A stretch of DNA of 64,000 nt, taken from the NCBI GenBank assembly GCA_036346205.1, contig JARFJB010000896.1:2045001-2109000 (forward strand), read 5' to 3'. Made by a program: the position numbers and the translations under genes. The stretch comes from Vesta saturnalis (taxonomy: Eukaryota; Arthropoda; Insecta; Coleoptera; Lampyridae). Shown piece by piece: positions 1 to 11,172 of the stretch; the stretch's first letter is position 1; each line of letters starts with the position of its first letter. A model generated the notes under the pieces. The model did not search any database. It worked only from the letters and a program-made list of their open reading frames with translations, and was not told the origin of the DNA.

Positions 1-170
1 CGCTTTTTATAGTTGAACATGCAGTATAGGTCTTTGGTTTGCACTGTACGTATCTTCATTAAACACTTAACTTTATGAGTCACAAACCTCCATATCCCTT
101 GAACTAGGTGACACGTCATTATTATATGCCAAGCGTTTGCTTCTACGTTACAGGTCAGACAGGTTTTGTG

Positions 171-977
171 TCAGTTGCAGATACCTTCTGTAAAATACTT
201 TGTCGCTAGACGATTTCTGGCAAATCTCCAAGCTATTATGCTATCGGCGCCTAACGACGGTTGTTTGAATACATTGTTCCAGTTAACATCTTCGTTTCCC
301 CAGTAACCTTTTACCTTTCCATTAATTTCAAATTCATTTACGGCAATCGCTTCTTGTAAGTATTTTCGTGTATGCTTATCCACAACGTACTTTTGGTTAG
401 TTAAATATTCAAACGTTATAGCTGGTGGCCAGTTTGTGGCGTTTTCTGTTTGTGACGTGTTTTGAAAATGTTGTTGATACAATTGTTTGAGTTCCTTGTA
501 TTTTAAAAATAATTCAATTCTAGTTATTGGGGGCACATAGCCGCTACACAAGTTTTTATCACTTTTCCATTCTCCCTCTTCCATGCAGTCGCCGATTAAG
601 TATAAACCACATTTGGACCAAATGTTGTTAGAGAATAATGCTGCAATTGGTTTTGGCCATAAGGGACAATCACATATAGGAAGCATAAATATCTCGTTTT
701 TGCATGCTGGAAAATTTTAAACTCTAGGGAATCCTGTTCCATCCGTCCTTTACACTTTTGCATATCTCGTTAAACTATATTTGTGCAATTCATTTTCTTT
801 GTAGTAAAGCGCTTGCCATTGTATTTCGCTCTTACTGCACTTCTTAAGATTGTAAAAACATTTTGCCCATTTTGCGTCTACATTATATAATGCTTTTATG
901 GCGGTAAAGATTCTGATTGTGGCAATTTTGATCTTACATGTACCATTCCTAAGCCACCTTGTTGTACTGGTAGGCAT
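171..977 (-). pseudogene. C-terminal part of the same LINE ORF2, two frames
   Basis: Two open pieces, 750-977 and 171-686, continue downstream of the RT in the minus direction. The first overlaps the end of the RT frame by 29 bases in another frame, as expected for a frameshift in one long ORF2. They contain tryptophan-rich stretches (WKSDKN, KGYWGNEDVNWNNVF) and lead to the C-terminal Cys/His zone that extends to the window start. No catalytic motif is expected in this part. I see them as one decayed reading frame rather than separate genes. Confidence 0.65.
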
Positions 978-2157
978 AAGCTTTCTTTGTTGGTCCAGTG
1001 CTTTTATTTTGCCAAATAAAGTTCGTAAATTTGCTCTGAATCTCTTCTACCATCTTATCTGAGACTTGAACTATTTGTAGAAGATGCCATATTTTAGGTG
1101 CAATAAAGATGTTGATAATTTTAATCCTCCCTTTTGGTGATAACGCTCCTGCTCTGTAATTCCATTTAGATAACGAATTCGCTATTTTTTTATTAATTTC
1201 ATTTTCTGTTAGATCAATGGTGTGTTGTTCTGATGCACTAAAAGTCACGCCGAGAATTTTTAAATTTTCAGAATTCCAACTGCAATTGAACGGTGAATCA
1301 TTTCTGGTTTTCCATACTCCGCACCATAACCCTTTTGATTTGGGTGTGTTGATGACGGCTCCGGACTCCGACGAGAAGCAGTCAAAGCATTTTTTGAGCG
1401 TTAGTAAATCGCTGTCGTCAGATACGAAAAAGGAGATATCGTCAGCGTACGAGGAAAAATAAGTTTTTTGAGAATTGCCTATCGGTAATAAAAAGCCTAT
1501 CATTTCTCTTTTGCACATTTTCAGAAATGGATCTATTGCTATTGTAAAAAGGGGACCTGATAATGGGCATCCCTGCCTAATCCCTTTTTTAATTTCTAGT
1601 GGTTGTGACAACAGCTGTTGAACTCTGATATGTGAGCATGCTTGCGAATACATGGTCTTGATTATGTTGATAAAATACTCAGGAAAATTCATTTCGTTTA
1701 GAACATGGAATAGATAGTTGTGTTCGATGTTGTCAAACGCGCTTTCGAGATCAAGTGAGAAAATGGCTAATGCTTTATTTTCTGTGTTTGCGTAATGAAT
1801 AGTGTCTCTCAGTAAATGGAGACTATCATAAATTGATCGACCAGGTATGCTGTATGATTGGTCACATTCTACTACGTTTTCAACTACGCACATGAGTCTA
1901 TTAGAAATTGTTTTTGCTAATATTTTATATTCTGTAGTTAGTATTGAGATTGGTCTCCAGTTTTGAATATTTAACGAATCCCTACCTGTCTTTTCTATCA
2001 GAGAAATAATCGAAGTATTCATAATCCTCGGTATGTCTGTTTTATGTTTGAGACTACTAGATACTGCTTCGAAGTAATGTGGGCCTAATTTTTCCCAAAA
2101 TTGGATGTAAAATTCAACAGTAAATCCATCTATTCCCGGTGACTTATTTTTGTTCAA
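949..2157 (-). pseudogene. LINE reverse transcriptase domain (Tx1/L1-like)
   Basis: This 402-codon frame holds the RT core. Fingers motif KSPGIDG is near residues 4-10, NWRPIS near 67, the palm motif with SLDLESAFDN near residue 133, QGCP near 194, and the catalytic box YADDIS near 237. All three catalytic aspartates appear to be present. It would copy the element's RNA at the nicked target (target-primed reverse transcription). The frame opens directly at the microsatellite junction, so the annotated start methionine is internal, not a real start. It ends in a stop before the C-terminal region, which continues in another frame, so the copy is dead. I did not find the apurinic-type endonuclease. 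Confidence 0.8.
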
Positions 2158-2159
2158 AC

Positions 2160-2256
2160 TGTGTGTGTGTGTGGGTGTGTGCGTGTGTGTGTGTGTGCGT
2201 GTGTGCGTGGGTGCGTGCGTGCGTGCGTGCGTGCGTGCGTGTGTGTGTGTGTGTGT
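2160..2256. repeat. (GT)n/(GTGC)n microsatellite
   Basis: About 97 bp of GT repeats with interspersed GC steps, directly abutting the truncated 5' end of the LINE. Confidence 0.95.
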
Positions 2257-3150
2257 AGTTACCGAAATTAAAGCTGAAAGGTAAAGTAATATTTAATGAT
2301 TTGTTTTCATTAGTTTTAAATGACGTTTATTAAGTTATAGGAGCTTTTAAATTTTCTATTGCGTTTTATTTATTATTGTTTTGACGAATATTAATTTTAC
2401 TTTGAACAATTAATGACCGTGTTTAAAAGTTATCTTTTGTTTTGTTAACTGAGCGAGTAATTTTACGTTAAAGCTTACATCGAAGATTTATAATGAAATT
2501 TGAGTTTAAGTTTTCGTAATTCTTGTGGATTTTAAATGAAGTTTTAAAATTTTACTTAAGTGTAAGCGAGCTTTACGTAGTTATATTTGAAGTACAATTT
2601 TTAGGTAAAAGTGAATGTTTTATCTTCGAGTGATCATTAAGGTACCTTTCATCAATACTTATTTCCCAACTCTTCATTACCGTATCTGAGCCTCGTTATC
2701 ATTCCTTTCTTTCCTTTTTTCCCTTCTCCTTACAGATATTCTAGTATTCCTTCTCCTTTAATACCTGTATAACTTACATTGTTTTGTTTCTTTTATTTTT
2801 GCCCATCTTTTTTGCTTTTGTAAGTCTCTGTCTATCAAATCCCAACACCCATTTTCAATGTTCTTCTTGTAGCACTTCCACCTCTTTTCGCTTCTTCCAT
2901 CCCCTATTGTCATAATAAATAGAGCTTAGAGTAATTATTGATATGTTAAGAACGTTCTGCATTCTTGTAAATTTTACTTAAATGTAATCTTTAGGACTGA
3001 CATTGTTAATGTGCTCATTAGGGTGGGTATTTAATTGATTTAGATTATATGTCTATATAATTGGAAAGTGTAGAATACTCGACGAACTGTGGCAGGATTT
3101 ATAACTAACAAAATACACCCACGTGCCTCACAAAAAAATAAAAAAACACC

Positions 3151-3195
3151 GAATGCGTTCCAAAGGCTAAGCTATCATCAGCAGTCAGCTGGGAC
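3151..3195 (-). ncRNA. Degenerate hammerhead-ribozyme-like repeat (copy 1)
   Basis: Read on the minus strand, the sequence has an intact CTGATGA core (3181 down to 3175), then an AGCTTAG-containing stem/loop region, then GGAACGC where GAAACGC would be expected. It shares the lead GTCCCAG and the order of blocks with copy 2 at 3481-3528, which lies inverted on the other side of an (AT)n tract. It is probably a decayed retroelement terminal ribozyme. Stem II is imperfect, so I do not expect activity. Confidence 0.4.
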
Positions 3196-3378
3196 GAACT
3201 AAAGGAAGTTTCTAATATATGTACCAAAGTTTCATAGCAGTCAAGTACGTATTTATTACTAACATGTTTGATTAAAGATACCTGACCTACTATATGATTT
3301 TTAACAAACATTTTTAGGGCTACGCCAGACTTTAAAGCGAATTTTGATCGTTTAGTTTGCCTTATATATTTGAACACG

Positions 3379-3381
3379 ATA

Positions 3382-3460
<79 letters not shown>
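3379..3460. repeat. (AT)n microsatellite
   Basis: About 80 bp of AT dinucleotides with one internal C interruption. It lies between two inverted copies of a hammerhead-like repeat. Confidence 0.95.
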
Positions 3461-3461
<1 letters not shown>

Positions 3462-3480
3462 CAGAAATGTCCTTTAGTTT

Positions 3481-3528
3481 GTCCCAGTCGACCGCTGATG
3501 GTGATAGCTTAGCTATTGAAACGCGTGG
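3481..3528 (+). ncRNA. Degenerate hammerhead-ribozyme-like repeat (copy 2)
   Basis: Blocks in order: CTGATGG (3495-3501; the last base should be A), a five-base-pair stem ATAGC/GCTAT with loop TTA (3504-3516), GAAA (3518-3521) and the self-complementary ACGCGT (3521-3526). This is the order core, stem II, GAAA, stem III of a type I hammerhead. The G at the A9 position and an unclear stem I suggest decay. Short terminal repeats of this kind are known from Penelope-like elements. Confidence 0.45.
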
Positions 3529-4163
3529 TACGTGAATGTATACTGTTTGTTACGTGTAACATAAAAAAAACTGTATGGGTAGACACTACTGTTTATCCAA
3601 ATCACTAGTATTAAGTTTCAGCTTCAAGTTGTTTTTCATAGAATAGCATTAGTAACTAATAAGGCTGTGAAAGCCAAGGAATACAACTAAACCCGGTTGT
3701 TAACGTATTTCAGCATAGCAACTAGTATCATGTTCTAAAAATTAACATAAGCTTAATAGAATTAAGTAAACTAGGTGTAATAATATTACATACAGAAGTG
3801 ACGATTTATAGAATGAGAAATTTTAATCAGTCGAAATTACAACGCGTAGTGTAAAATACAGCAATGCGTCATATGTCAATTGAATAATTAAGGAATAAAC
3901 TACTGATGTATTATTTAGAATTTGCTATATTATACAATAATAATTACTGTAATGTGAAAAATAATGATTGACAGCTATCATAATGGTTTCTGCTTATAAT
4001 GAAGAAACAACGTTTGCTATTTTGTAGCTAACTAATCACGACCATACTTTGAAATATTGTAAACATAAATATATGGGGTTTGTCAGAAGTGGTTGTGTAA
4101 AATACAAAGTGCGTTTTGTAACAAAGTAATATATTTTTTGGCCAAAATTTCTAAATGGAAACC

Positions 4164-4345
4164 CGCTAACATACAAGATTTTCAGTTTTCTAATACTTTC
4201 ATTACTATTTTAAGCTACTACTTTTCAGTCACATTTGAACAGACGAGAGAGTTCCGCTCACATACAAGTTTTTCAGTTTTCTAATACTTTCATTACTATT
4301 TTAAGCCACTACCTTTCGGTCATATTTGAACAGAAGAGAGAGTTC
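4164..4345. repeat. Tandem duplication, 2 x 91 bp
   Basis: Bases 4164-4254 and 4255-4345 are head-to-tail copies with the same 91-bp length and only scattered substitutions. Both contain TTTCAGTTTTCTAATACTTT and end in GAGAGAGTTC. No TIRs or coding capacity are seen. This looks like a local duplication. Confidence 0.85.
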
Positions 4346-4772
4346 AAACAAATATAAGCTCAACGTATATATTAGGTGTTTTTTATATTACTGAGATTTA
4401 GGACACTCGAACATATTAAATATCAAGATTCTTTCCATATCCGTTATATGTAATAGATGTACCAAAACCTTAAAGCAAATCTCCCAATTAACTTTCAAGA
4501 ACAAGAGAAATTCTGTAATAATCTAAATAATAATTGAGACCTGTACATTTTTCATGTGAATTTTAGTAACGTAAATAAACAGAAAACTGACCAAACAAAC
4601 TATGTCCTTATTCTAAATATATCGTGCGGAACGTCTGCTGCAAATGAAACGTTAAATATGCAAATCTTAGGTAACCTGAATAATTAATTCGATGATATTA
4701 CGAATTTATATTGACCTCGTACATTTACAGCTCGCACTACACATCATCGATAATCTAAATTGTAATTTGTAG

Positions 4773-4773
<1 letters not shown>

Positions 4774-4840
<67 letters not shown>
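4774..4840. repeat. (AT)n microsatellite
   Basis: About 65 bp of uninterrupted AT dinucleotides. Confidence 0.95.
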
Positions 4841-4842
<2 letters not shown>

Positions 4843-5781
4843 CAATGTGAGGTCTAGACGTTCCTCGTAAGTTGTGAGGACTACCAGAAGGAAGGGTGCT
4901 AGAAACTTCAAAGTAATATTAATAAATTCGTTATTTTTTTTGTACTACGCAAATCTAACAAATATACACGTTTACATTTATAAATTTGACACCGAGTATA
5001 TTCCGTTTAAAGTGAAGTTATTTTATAAGGCTATTAAAGCTAGCCTATATAAATATTCGTCATTGTTATATAGTTATGAGTGCCGTATATAATAAATTGT
5101 TTGACATATTGAAGCGAGGACCATGCCATATTGCCACTATAAAGAAGTCAATTGGAACGTGTAATTACACTTCGCGCGATTTTATTGTCTACGTTTGCTA
5201 TATTTGGCTGGTTCAGTTTGTGTAAATACACCCACAAGTGGAATCATTGCATAAAACAGAAAAGTATCAATTAGGACATATTTATGTTATAATTAATATA
5301 ATGTAATAGATTTTCTTATTTGATAAAATCCTTACAATAATTTAAAATATTTGTCTGTGATTCTTCTTACTTAAGTACACTTCTACGTAGTGTGGTGTGG
5401 TCAACTACTAAGTGGATCTAATTCCTAACAAAAATTTTCAACATGTTAGAGTATAATACTGAGACTGATTAACAAAAGATTAAAATTTTGTTATATATTT
5501 GACGAAATTAACAAAGTGAATGTTTCCTGCAGTGCAAAGGAAATTATAAGGTGTAATCAGGTGTAGAAGGGGGTGATCAGGGCCGTTCCTAAGGTATCTG
5601 CTGCCCGTGTACCAAAATAATTTTCCCGTCCTCTGATTAACCGTAATTTCTTTAAAATAAGTAAAACACAGGAAATGTGAAAAAAAGTAAATTGCATTTC
5701 GGAAAAATAAGTCGGCAGGACTTATTAACATGAATAGATATTTATACTTATTACATTAAAAAAAGTTGCACTTTGAAATGA

Positions 5782-6863
5782 TACGAAGGATGTACAGTGT
5801 TTGATGTCCCTAGCATAGAATACAACATTATTTTTCAACATAATCCCCTTGATCATGAACTCACTTATTCCAGCTATGCTCAAGCATAGCAACACCTTTC
5901 TTGAAAAACGCGTAATCTTGATCACAGAAGAAGCTCTGCACTGCTGCAGTACATCGCTCTCAAATTTTGTTCCTGAAGACTCTGTTTTAGCTTTGGAAAC
6001 AAATAAAAATCACTGAGAGCCAAGTCAGGGAGTTGGGTGGATGCTATATAACTTCAAACCCAGCGTCATAAATTGAATTCATAGAAATAAGGCTCTTATG
6101 AACTAGGGCGATGACTTAATAAAAGCGAATTCCGCGTGACAGTTTTCCTCTTCTTTTTTCTTTAATGCAATAACGAAGTTTTGTAACTAATACTGCATAA
6201 TGTTGACCAGTGACTGTGTGGCCACGTTCCATAAAATCTACCAGTAAAATTCCTTCGGCATCCCAAAAAATTAGCCATTCTCTTTCCCGCTGAAGCCTGT
6301 ACACGAAATTTTCGTGGAGGGGAAGATCCTGGATGACGCCCTCCGTACTTTGTTGTTTGCACTCGGGATTGAAGTGATGAACCCAAGTTTTATCGACCGT
6401 AACATAGCGATCGAGGAAACATTTAGGATTACGGTTAAACAAGGCTAAATTGGCTATTGAAGAAGTAACCCTCAAACACTTTTGTTCGGACGTCAATATT
6501 CAGGGTACCCACCTTGCTTCCTTATGAAGCCCTAAATAGTTATTTATTAAGGTTCCAATCGTACAATTTGGAAGGCCTGTTATCTCCGCTATACGTCTTC
6601 TTGTCAATGGACGATCTTCTCTGATCATGCCATTCACAAGATGCAATGTTTTCTTGAGTATACGGAGAATCCGGCCGACCAGCACCTTTTACACATTCGC
6701 AGGTTGTTCTGCCATATTTGAAGGCTCGAGACCAATTTTTTACTACTTGATAGGAATACGCAGAATCTCCAAGCACGCCAGCCATATCCGTATGAATTTC
6801 TTTATGTGTTAAACCTTTCTTTTGTAGGTACTTGATGACAGCATGAAGCTCACTTTTTTCCAT
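5782..6863 (-). pseudogene. mariner transposase, decayed
   Basis: The likely start is the methionine at 6863 (MEKSELHAVIKYLQKKG), giving the usual N-terminal helix-turn-helix, with KGAGRPDSP as the linker. A frame break follows, then the catalytic region with VTVDKTWVHHF (first Asp in VDKTW; normally VDETW) and FWDAEGILLVDF. Traces of the HQDNAPVH block (6090-6125) and the SPDLALSDFYLF block (6000-6050) can still be read across stops, and a C-terminal piece lies in 5790-5925. It would have cut and pasted DNA at TA sites. At least three frame breaks make it dead. Confidence 0.8.
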
Positions 6864-7015
6864 TTCCCAAAATCTTCGTGCAACCACTACTATCAACCTG
6901 TACAACTTTGACACTATTAAAGTCCGAATAACCAAATTTGGCAGTTTGTTTGACAAAACAAGTGCGGTTACTAAGGGCAACATATTTCAAAACCAAATAC
7001 TGTACATCCCTCGTA
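5782..7015 (-). mobile_element. mariner DNA transposon, full length but inactive
   Basis: The ends are inverted repeats: TACGAAGGATGTACAGTGTT at 5782 and its near-perfect complement ending at 7015 (22 bp, about two mismatches). The outermost TA on each side could be the target duplication. The 1.23-kb length fits the mariner family (about 1.3 kb). The transposase lies on the minus strand and is broken by frameshifts and stops. Confidence 0.8.
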
Positions 7016-7810
7016 TATTAGCGTGAATTGATATTTATACTAATTTGTACTCATTTTTATTAATACATTGTTATTATGAAACATTTAAATAAATTTTGCT
7101 TTTTTTGGCTTTTTTAAAGCAAATTTTGAAATAATAATAGGTAAGTCTGATAACCTTTCTTGACTCGTTGTTCACTGCAAATAATTTTTATCATTTTGTT
7201 TCAAAAAACTCCTCTCGCCGCTAGCAACTGTCACCGGTAATGTTAACAACATTCTTATAGCAACTACGATGCATTGTTATAAATTTCATTGCATAAACCT
7301 TGGGCAATAATATCACTTTCATTTTTAGATGTATCAAATAATATGCTCTAAAGATTTACATTTTAAAGACCTATTTAAATTATCTAGTTTAAAGAAATTA
7401 CTTATTTAAGTTGTTCAGAAAATCCAAATATTGTGATGATTTTTTATTTGATCGAACTTTTCTTTGATTTTTCCAATATCACAATATCGATATTCTCAGC
7501 AATATTGTTTTCCTGCGCTAAAATATTAATAAATCCTTTATCTTATCTAATATCATGTGAATATGCCTTAGTTTGTTGCAGTAATAACATATATTTGATA
7601 AAGCAGTACTGTTTCCTACATTGTTTTGCTTACGACGAAGGATTTTGACTAAAACGTTATATCATATCAGTATGAAAGATCTGAACCTAAAGGATTTAGT
7701 TTTTGACAGTAAAGAATTTGACACATTTCTTGTATCATAATCTCTTGTGTTATCGGAATAGAGCGTATGTAAAGCATCATATATTTTACCTAAAAATTGT
7801 GCCCTTTAGT
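7016..7810. other. A+T-rich stretch, nothing recognised
   Basis: No motif-bearing open frame, repeat or RNA gene was seen. Confidence 0.5.
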
Positions 7811-7814
7811 GCAT

Positions 7815-9297
7815 CTATTCTGCTTTCTCATCTAGTATCCGAAAGGGGGGTAATGTTAAAGTAGGGATTTCATCTTTTATCTGATGTAAAGAAGAAAACG
7901 TACAGCTCCTGTACAATTGCAAGAAAAAACTTGTTATTTCTAAAGACGCCTTAGCAGCATCACTAACGAATAAATTTAAACTGTGGGCTACACAAGGCAC
8001 ATAAAAAGCTCTAGGGTTTCAGTGAAGAATTTGTTTTGCCCTCCATTATTGCGACCCTTCATGTTTGTACCATTATCGTAACACTGTCCCCTAAATAAGT
8101 ATTGTGAGTGGCCAAAAAATCTATTACATCATTGGTTATACCCTGTACTGTAATTAGATATTGAAATGAATCCTGAAATGTGCTCCCTGATTTCAATTTG
8201 CTTTGATTCGTTGTTTAACAGAACAGATGTTACCACATCAATAAGTTGGTCCTGGTGACTTATATTAGGTGTGGAGTCTAAAATAATGAAATAATATTTA
8301 CTATCTTTCAGCAGGTTTATTACATCGTGTGTTGTTTTCTGTCCCGAAAGGGAAATAAGTTCATTTTGAATATGAACTTTCAAATAGTGAGGTATAATTG
8401 TTGGATTTCTGTTAATTCTAGAGATTAATATTATTAAACTGTGCAATCGTTTCCATTGATTTTAAAAATTTCCATTTTGTTGCTCGTGCAACTTATTATT
8501 TTTACCTCTAGAACCTAAATTTTGACCGGTTAAACGTTTAACAGCATAAATTACAATTTTTAACACGGATACCCATCTATCTTGTTTCTGATTTATCAAT
8601 TTCTCATTTAGCGAATCAGTAGTGGATTGAGATTGAATCGATTTATTTAAATTGACCCAAGATTTCGTGTTACAAATATTACTGTTTGATTTGTCATGAC
8701 GCTCAACAGCTTGAGACAAATATCTCATATCAACATCCCCTCCAACAAAGGCAGTAGGACAGGTTTTAGATATAAAACAAAAAAATACGCAACCTTTTAA
8801 TATAGCATAGGATAGCCATCTCTGGAATTATTTTCCCGTTACTTAATCTTTTTTATAATATGCACTCCTTATCCAAGAGAAGGTTTACTTCTGTTTCTGT
8901 ATGTTGGGTTATACCTAACTCTACTAAACGTAATTTAATTTTGTCGATTAGTACGGAAAGCTAATGGCTAGGACGCTTATAAGTATCGTCTTTATACACG
9001 CTTACTTCTTCCAACGAAAACTCGCGTTCTACTTTTTCCTGGCCACAGATTCAACTATTTCAGAATTTGTCTCTTCAGTCAAATCAACTTCCTTCAGAAA
9101 TTTGGCTAATGAAGACGGTCCTTGCCTGTGTCGTCTATTTCGTCATTGTGATCTATGATGTAATCTCTGTTGTGTGCTCCGATTTTTGTGAGATTGAACA
9201 TTTCCTTAGTGAGCCACCTGCCGTATTGGCCAACTCTTCTTTTTCGAGCTTTTTTTTCTGGATCGAGCTTCAGAAAACTTTTTCGATTATCAGACAT
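7815..9297 (-). pseudogene. hAT-type (ZMYM1-like) transposase, decayed
   Basis: Minus-strand pieces in order: an N-terminal basic start (9297, MSDNRKSF, with KKARKRRVGQ), a zinc-finger-like part near 8770-8830 (WLSYAILKGCVFFCF), a DUF4371-like part at 8129-8446 with DSTPNISHQDQL, a GQCYDNGTNMKGRNN block near 8050-8095, and a block starting PCVAHSLNLFVSDAAKAS at about 8000. This order matches ZMYM1-like hAT transposases, whose catalytic D sits in the CxDNGTNM-type motif. The C-terminal dimerisation region beyond 7815 is not visible. Several frame changes show it is inactive. I did not find TIRs or an 8-bp duplication. Confidence 0.7.
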
Positions 9298-9799
9298 CTA
9301 TTGAGAATAAAATTAAGTATGACATAAGGTGTCAACTAACTTATCGTAATATAAGAGTTAAAATGTTTGGATACATTTTGATAAAGATAAATGTTTGCAA
9401 AACAATGCTCTGCTGTTTCGAACGTTGACTTAATATTTTACAAAAGAGTGATACTATTTTAAATTTTCCAATTGATAAATCAAAGTTTATGACTATTGCG
9501 TTTTTTTTTACGAAAATCTGTCATCTAGATGTATACATTTATCCTATTAATTAGGTAACCGTGCGTAAAAAATGTACCATAAAGTGTATTTACGTTTAAT
9601 GCATTTGCTTTTGAGTTTATATACAGCACCAGATGTGTTCAGGAGCTTAAACAGCGAGTTAAAAGCAAGGTAGAATTGCATAGAAGATAGTGGATTTTCC
9701 TATAATATACCTCAGCAAATCTTAACCTTAGCAGCATTGTTGTTGTTGACTTATATTTTGTCGGTGCCTTCAGGGCTATGGCGTCTATCGTGAGCTAAT

Positions 9800-10517
9800 G
9801 TTGTAAAGTTTATTTGTTCCATGTGACTTACAATTGCTTGTTATATGACCATGGTCTCGATTTCGGAGCTGTGATGTTCAATTCCATCTAACCATTCAGC
9901 ATTTCTCCTGAATCCTATAGGCTCTGCCCAAATCCAGCTTCCGCAATTGTAAAATGTCTGCGTATCCACATTTCCTTGAGTGTCATTAGATTAACTTGGT
10001 ATTGACCCGAAGATTCCATTTCTCTGAAACATTATTTTTAACTAGTTGCTATTTGCGTATTTCGTTTCTTCCTCTTCGAGAGTTCGATGTAGCTGCGAAG
10101 CTTGGCCTCTTCGCCTTGTACCATTGTATGAGGCGATCTTTAAGTTCCTGTAGTTGTTTATTATTCGGGGACTGAATATTGACTCCTGCTGAACCTGCAA
10201 TTGCTGTTATCCTCCTGATAACTTTCTTGGAACGTTGGTTCTATAGTTAATGGCCGATAAGATCGGCTTTGGCTCTAAGCTTGTTGATATCCATTTCAAC
10301 CCTTTTCCTCTAGGCGGGGGATGATTATTGTTACTTCTTGGTCCTGTGGTTGCCGGCTATTAAGCTCTATGGCTAAAACAGCAGAACAGTAGAATCCAAA
10401 ATGCAGTTCTTCTAGCGGTCGTTGTGTAGTTAGGTAATCATCAAGTTAGTCATTAACCAAAGCGATGTTCTGTTTTCCTATTAAAATACATTTAGCTATA
10501 CAATAATTTACCCAAAA
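9800..10517 (-). pseudogene. LINE fragment, R4/Dong-like, tandem copy A
   Basis: On the minus strand the piece decodes, with frame breaks, to a charged N-terminal region (MDINKLRAKADLIGH, then KKVIRRITAIAGSAG) followed by a linker leading towards a KSPGPDKLHNFW-like start of reverse transcriptase, which is clearer in copy B. KxxGPDxxxNFW is typical of R4/Dong-related elements. The RT catalytic boxes are absent, so only the region upstream of the palm is present. Confidence 0.6.
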
Positions 10518-11172
10518 GTTGTGAAGTTTATCTGGTCCAGGTGACTTACAATTGCTTGTTATATGACCATGTTTTCGATTTGAGAGCTGTGTTGTTCAAT
10601 TTCATCTCGCCATTCTGAATTTCTCCCGAATCCTGTAGGCTCTGCTCAAACCGAGCTTCAGCAGTTGTAAAATTTCTTTGTATCCACATTTCCTTGAGTG
10701 TCATTAAGATAAACTTGTTATTGACCCGAGGATTACATTTCTCTGAAAAATTGTTTCCGATCAGTTGTTATTTGCATATTTCGTTTCTTCCTCTTCAAGC
10801 CTTTTTCGCCTTGTACTATTGTTTGCATTTGATGTCTCTTATTCGAGGACTCAATGTTGACTCCCGCTGAACCTGCAATTGCTGTTATCTTCCTGATAAC
10901 TTTCTTGTTCTTGTTCCGTAGTTAATGACCGATAAGATCGGCTTCGGCTCTAAGCTTGTCGATGTTCATTTCAAGCCTTTTCGTCCAGGCGGGGAGATGA
11001 TTATAATTTTACTTCTTCGACCTCTGGTTACTGGCCATTAAGCTCGATAGCTAAAAACAGCAGAAAAGTAGAAGGCTAAATGCAGTTCTTATAGCGTTGT
11101 GTAGTTAAGTAGTCGTCAAGTTATTCATTAACCAAAGCTTGTTGTTCTGCTTTGTTATTAAAATACATTTAA
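10518..11172 (-). pseudogene. LINE fragment, R4/Dong-like, tandem copy B
   Basis: This is a direct repeat of copy A at an offset of 718 bp, with many substitutions and indels. CKSPGPDKLHNFWV reads clearly across the 10500-10555 junction zone, and MNIDKLRAEADLIGH near 10920-10965 repeats the N-terminal block. Both copies end in AAAATACATTTA-like sequence. No intact frame remains. Confidence 0.6.

Larger units (their letters stand above)
1..2157 (-). mobile_element. Non-LTR retrotransposon, Tx1/L1-like, 5'-truncated and running off the window
   Basis: The minus strand carries the reverse transcriptase (RT) and C-terminal part of a LINE. Motifs such as KSPGIDGFTVEFY, NWRPIS, GRSIYD and QGCPLSGPLF resemble Tx1/L1-clade elements rather than Jockey or RTE. 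After two frame breaks (near 960 and 690-750) the frame continues into a C-terminal zone, and near 20-150 a cysteine/histidine-containing stretch ends close to the window edge. The 5' end stops at a (GT)n tract at about 2160, so the endonuclease and ORF1 are missing. The clade call is by motif look only. Confidence 0.8.
2257..5781. other. Non-coding A+T-rich stretch with microsatellites and small repeats
   Basis: No convincing gene. The stretch holds two (AT)n tracts, a pair of inverted hammerhead-like repeats and a 91-bp tandem duplication, all listed separately. Short open frames here have no recognisable motif. Confidence 0.6.

Noticed and set aside
1217..1462. Plus-strand frame of 81 codons
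   Set aside because: Antisense shadow of the LINE reverse transcriptase.
3105..3377. A 90-codon frame on the minus strand
   Set aside because: It passes through the hammerhead-like repeat and ends at the (AT)n tract; no protein motif.
9800..11172. CRISPR-like direct repeats
   Set aside because: Only two long diverged units; both decode to a LINE.
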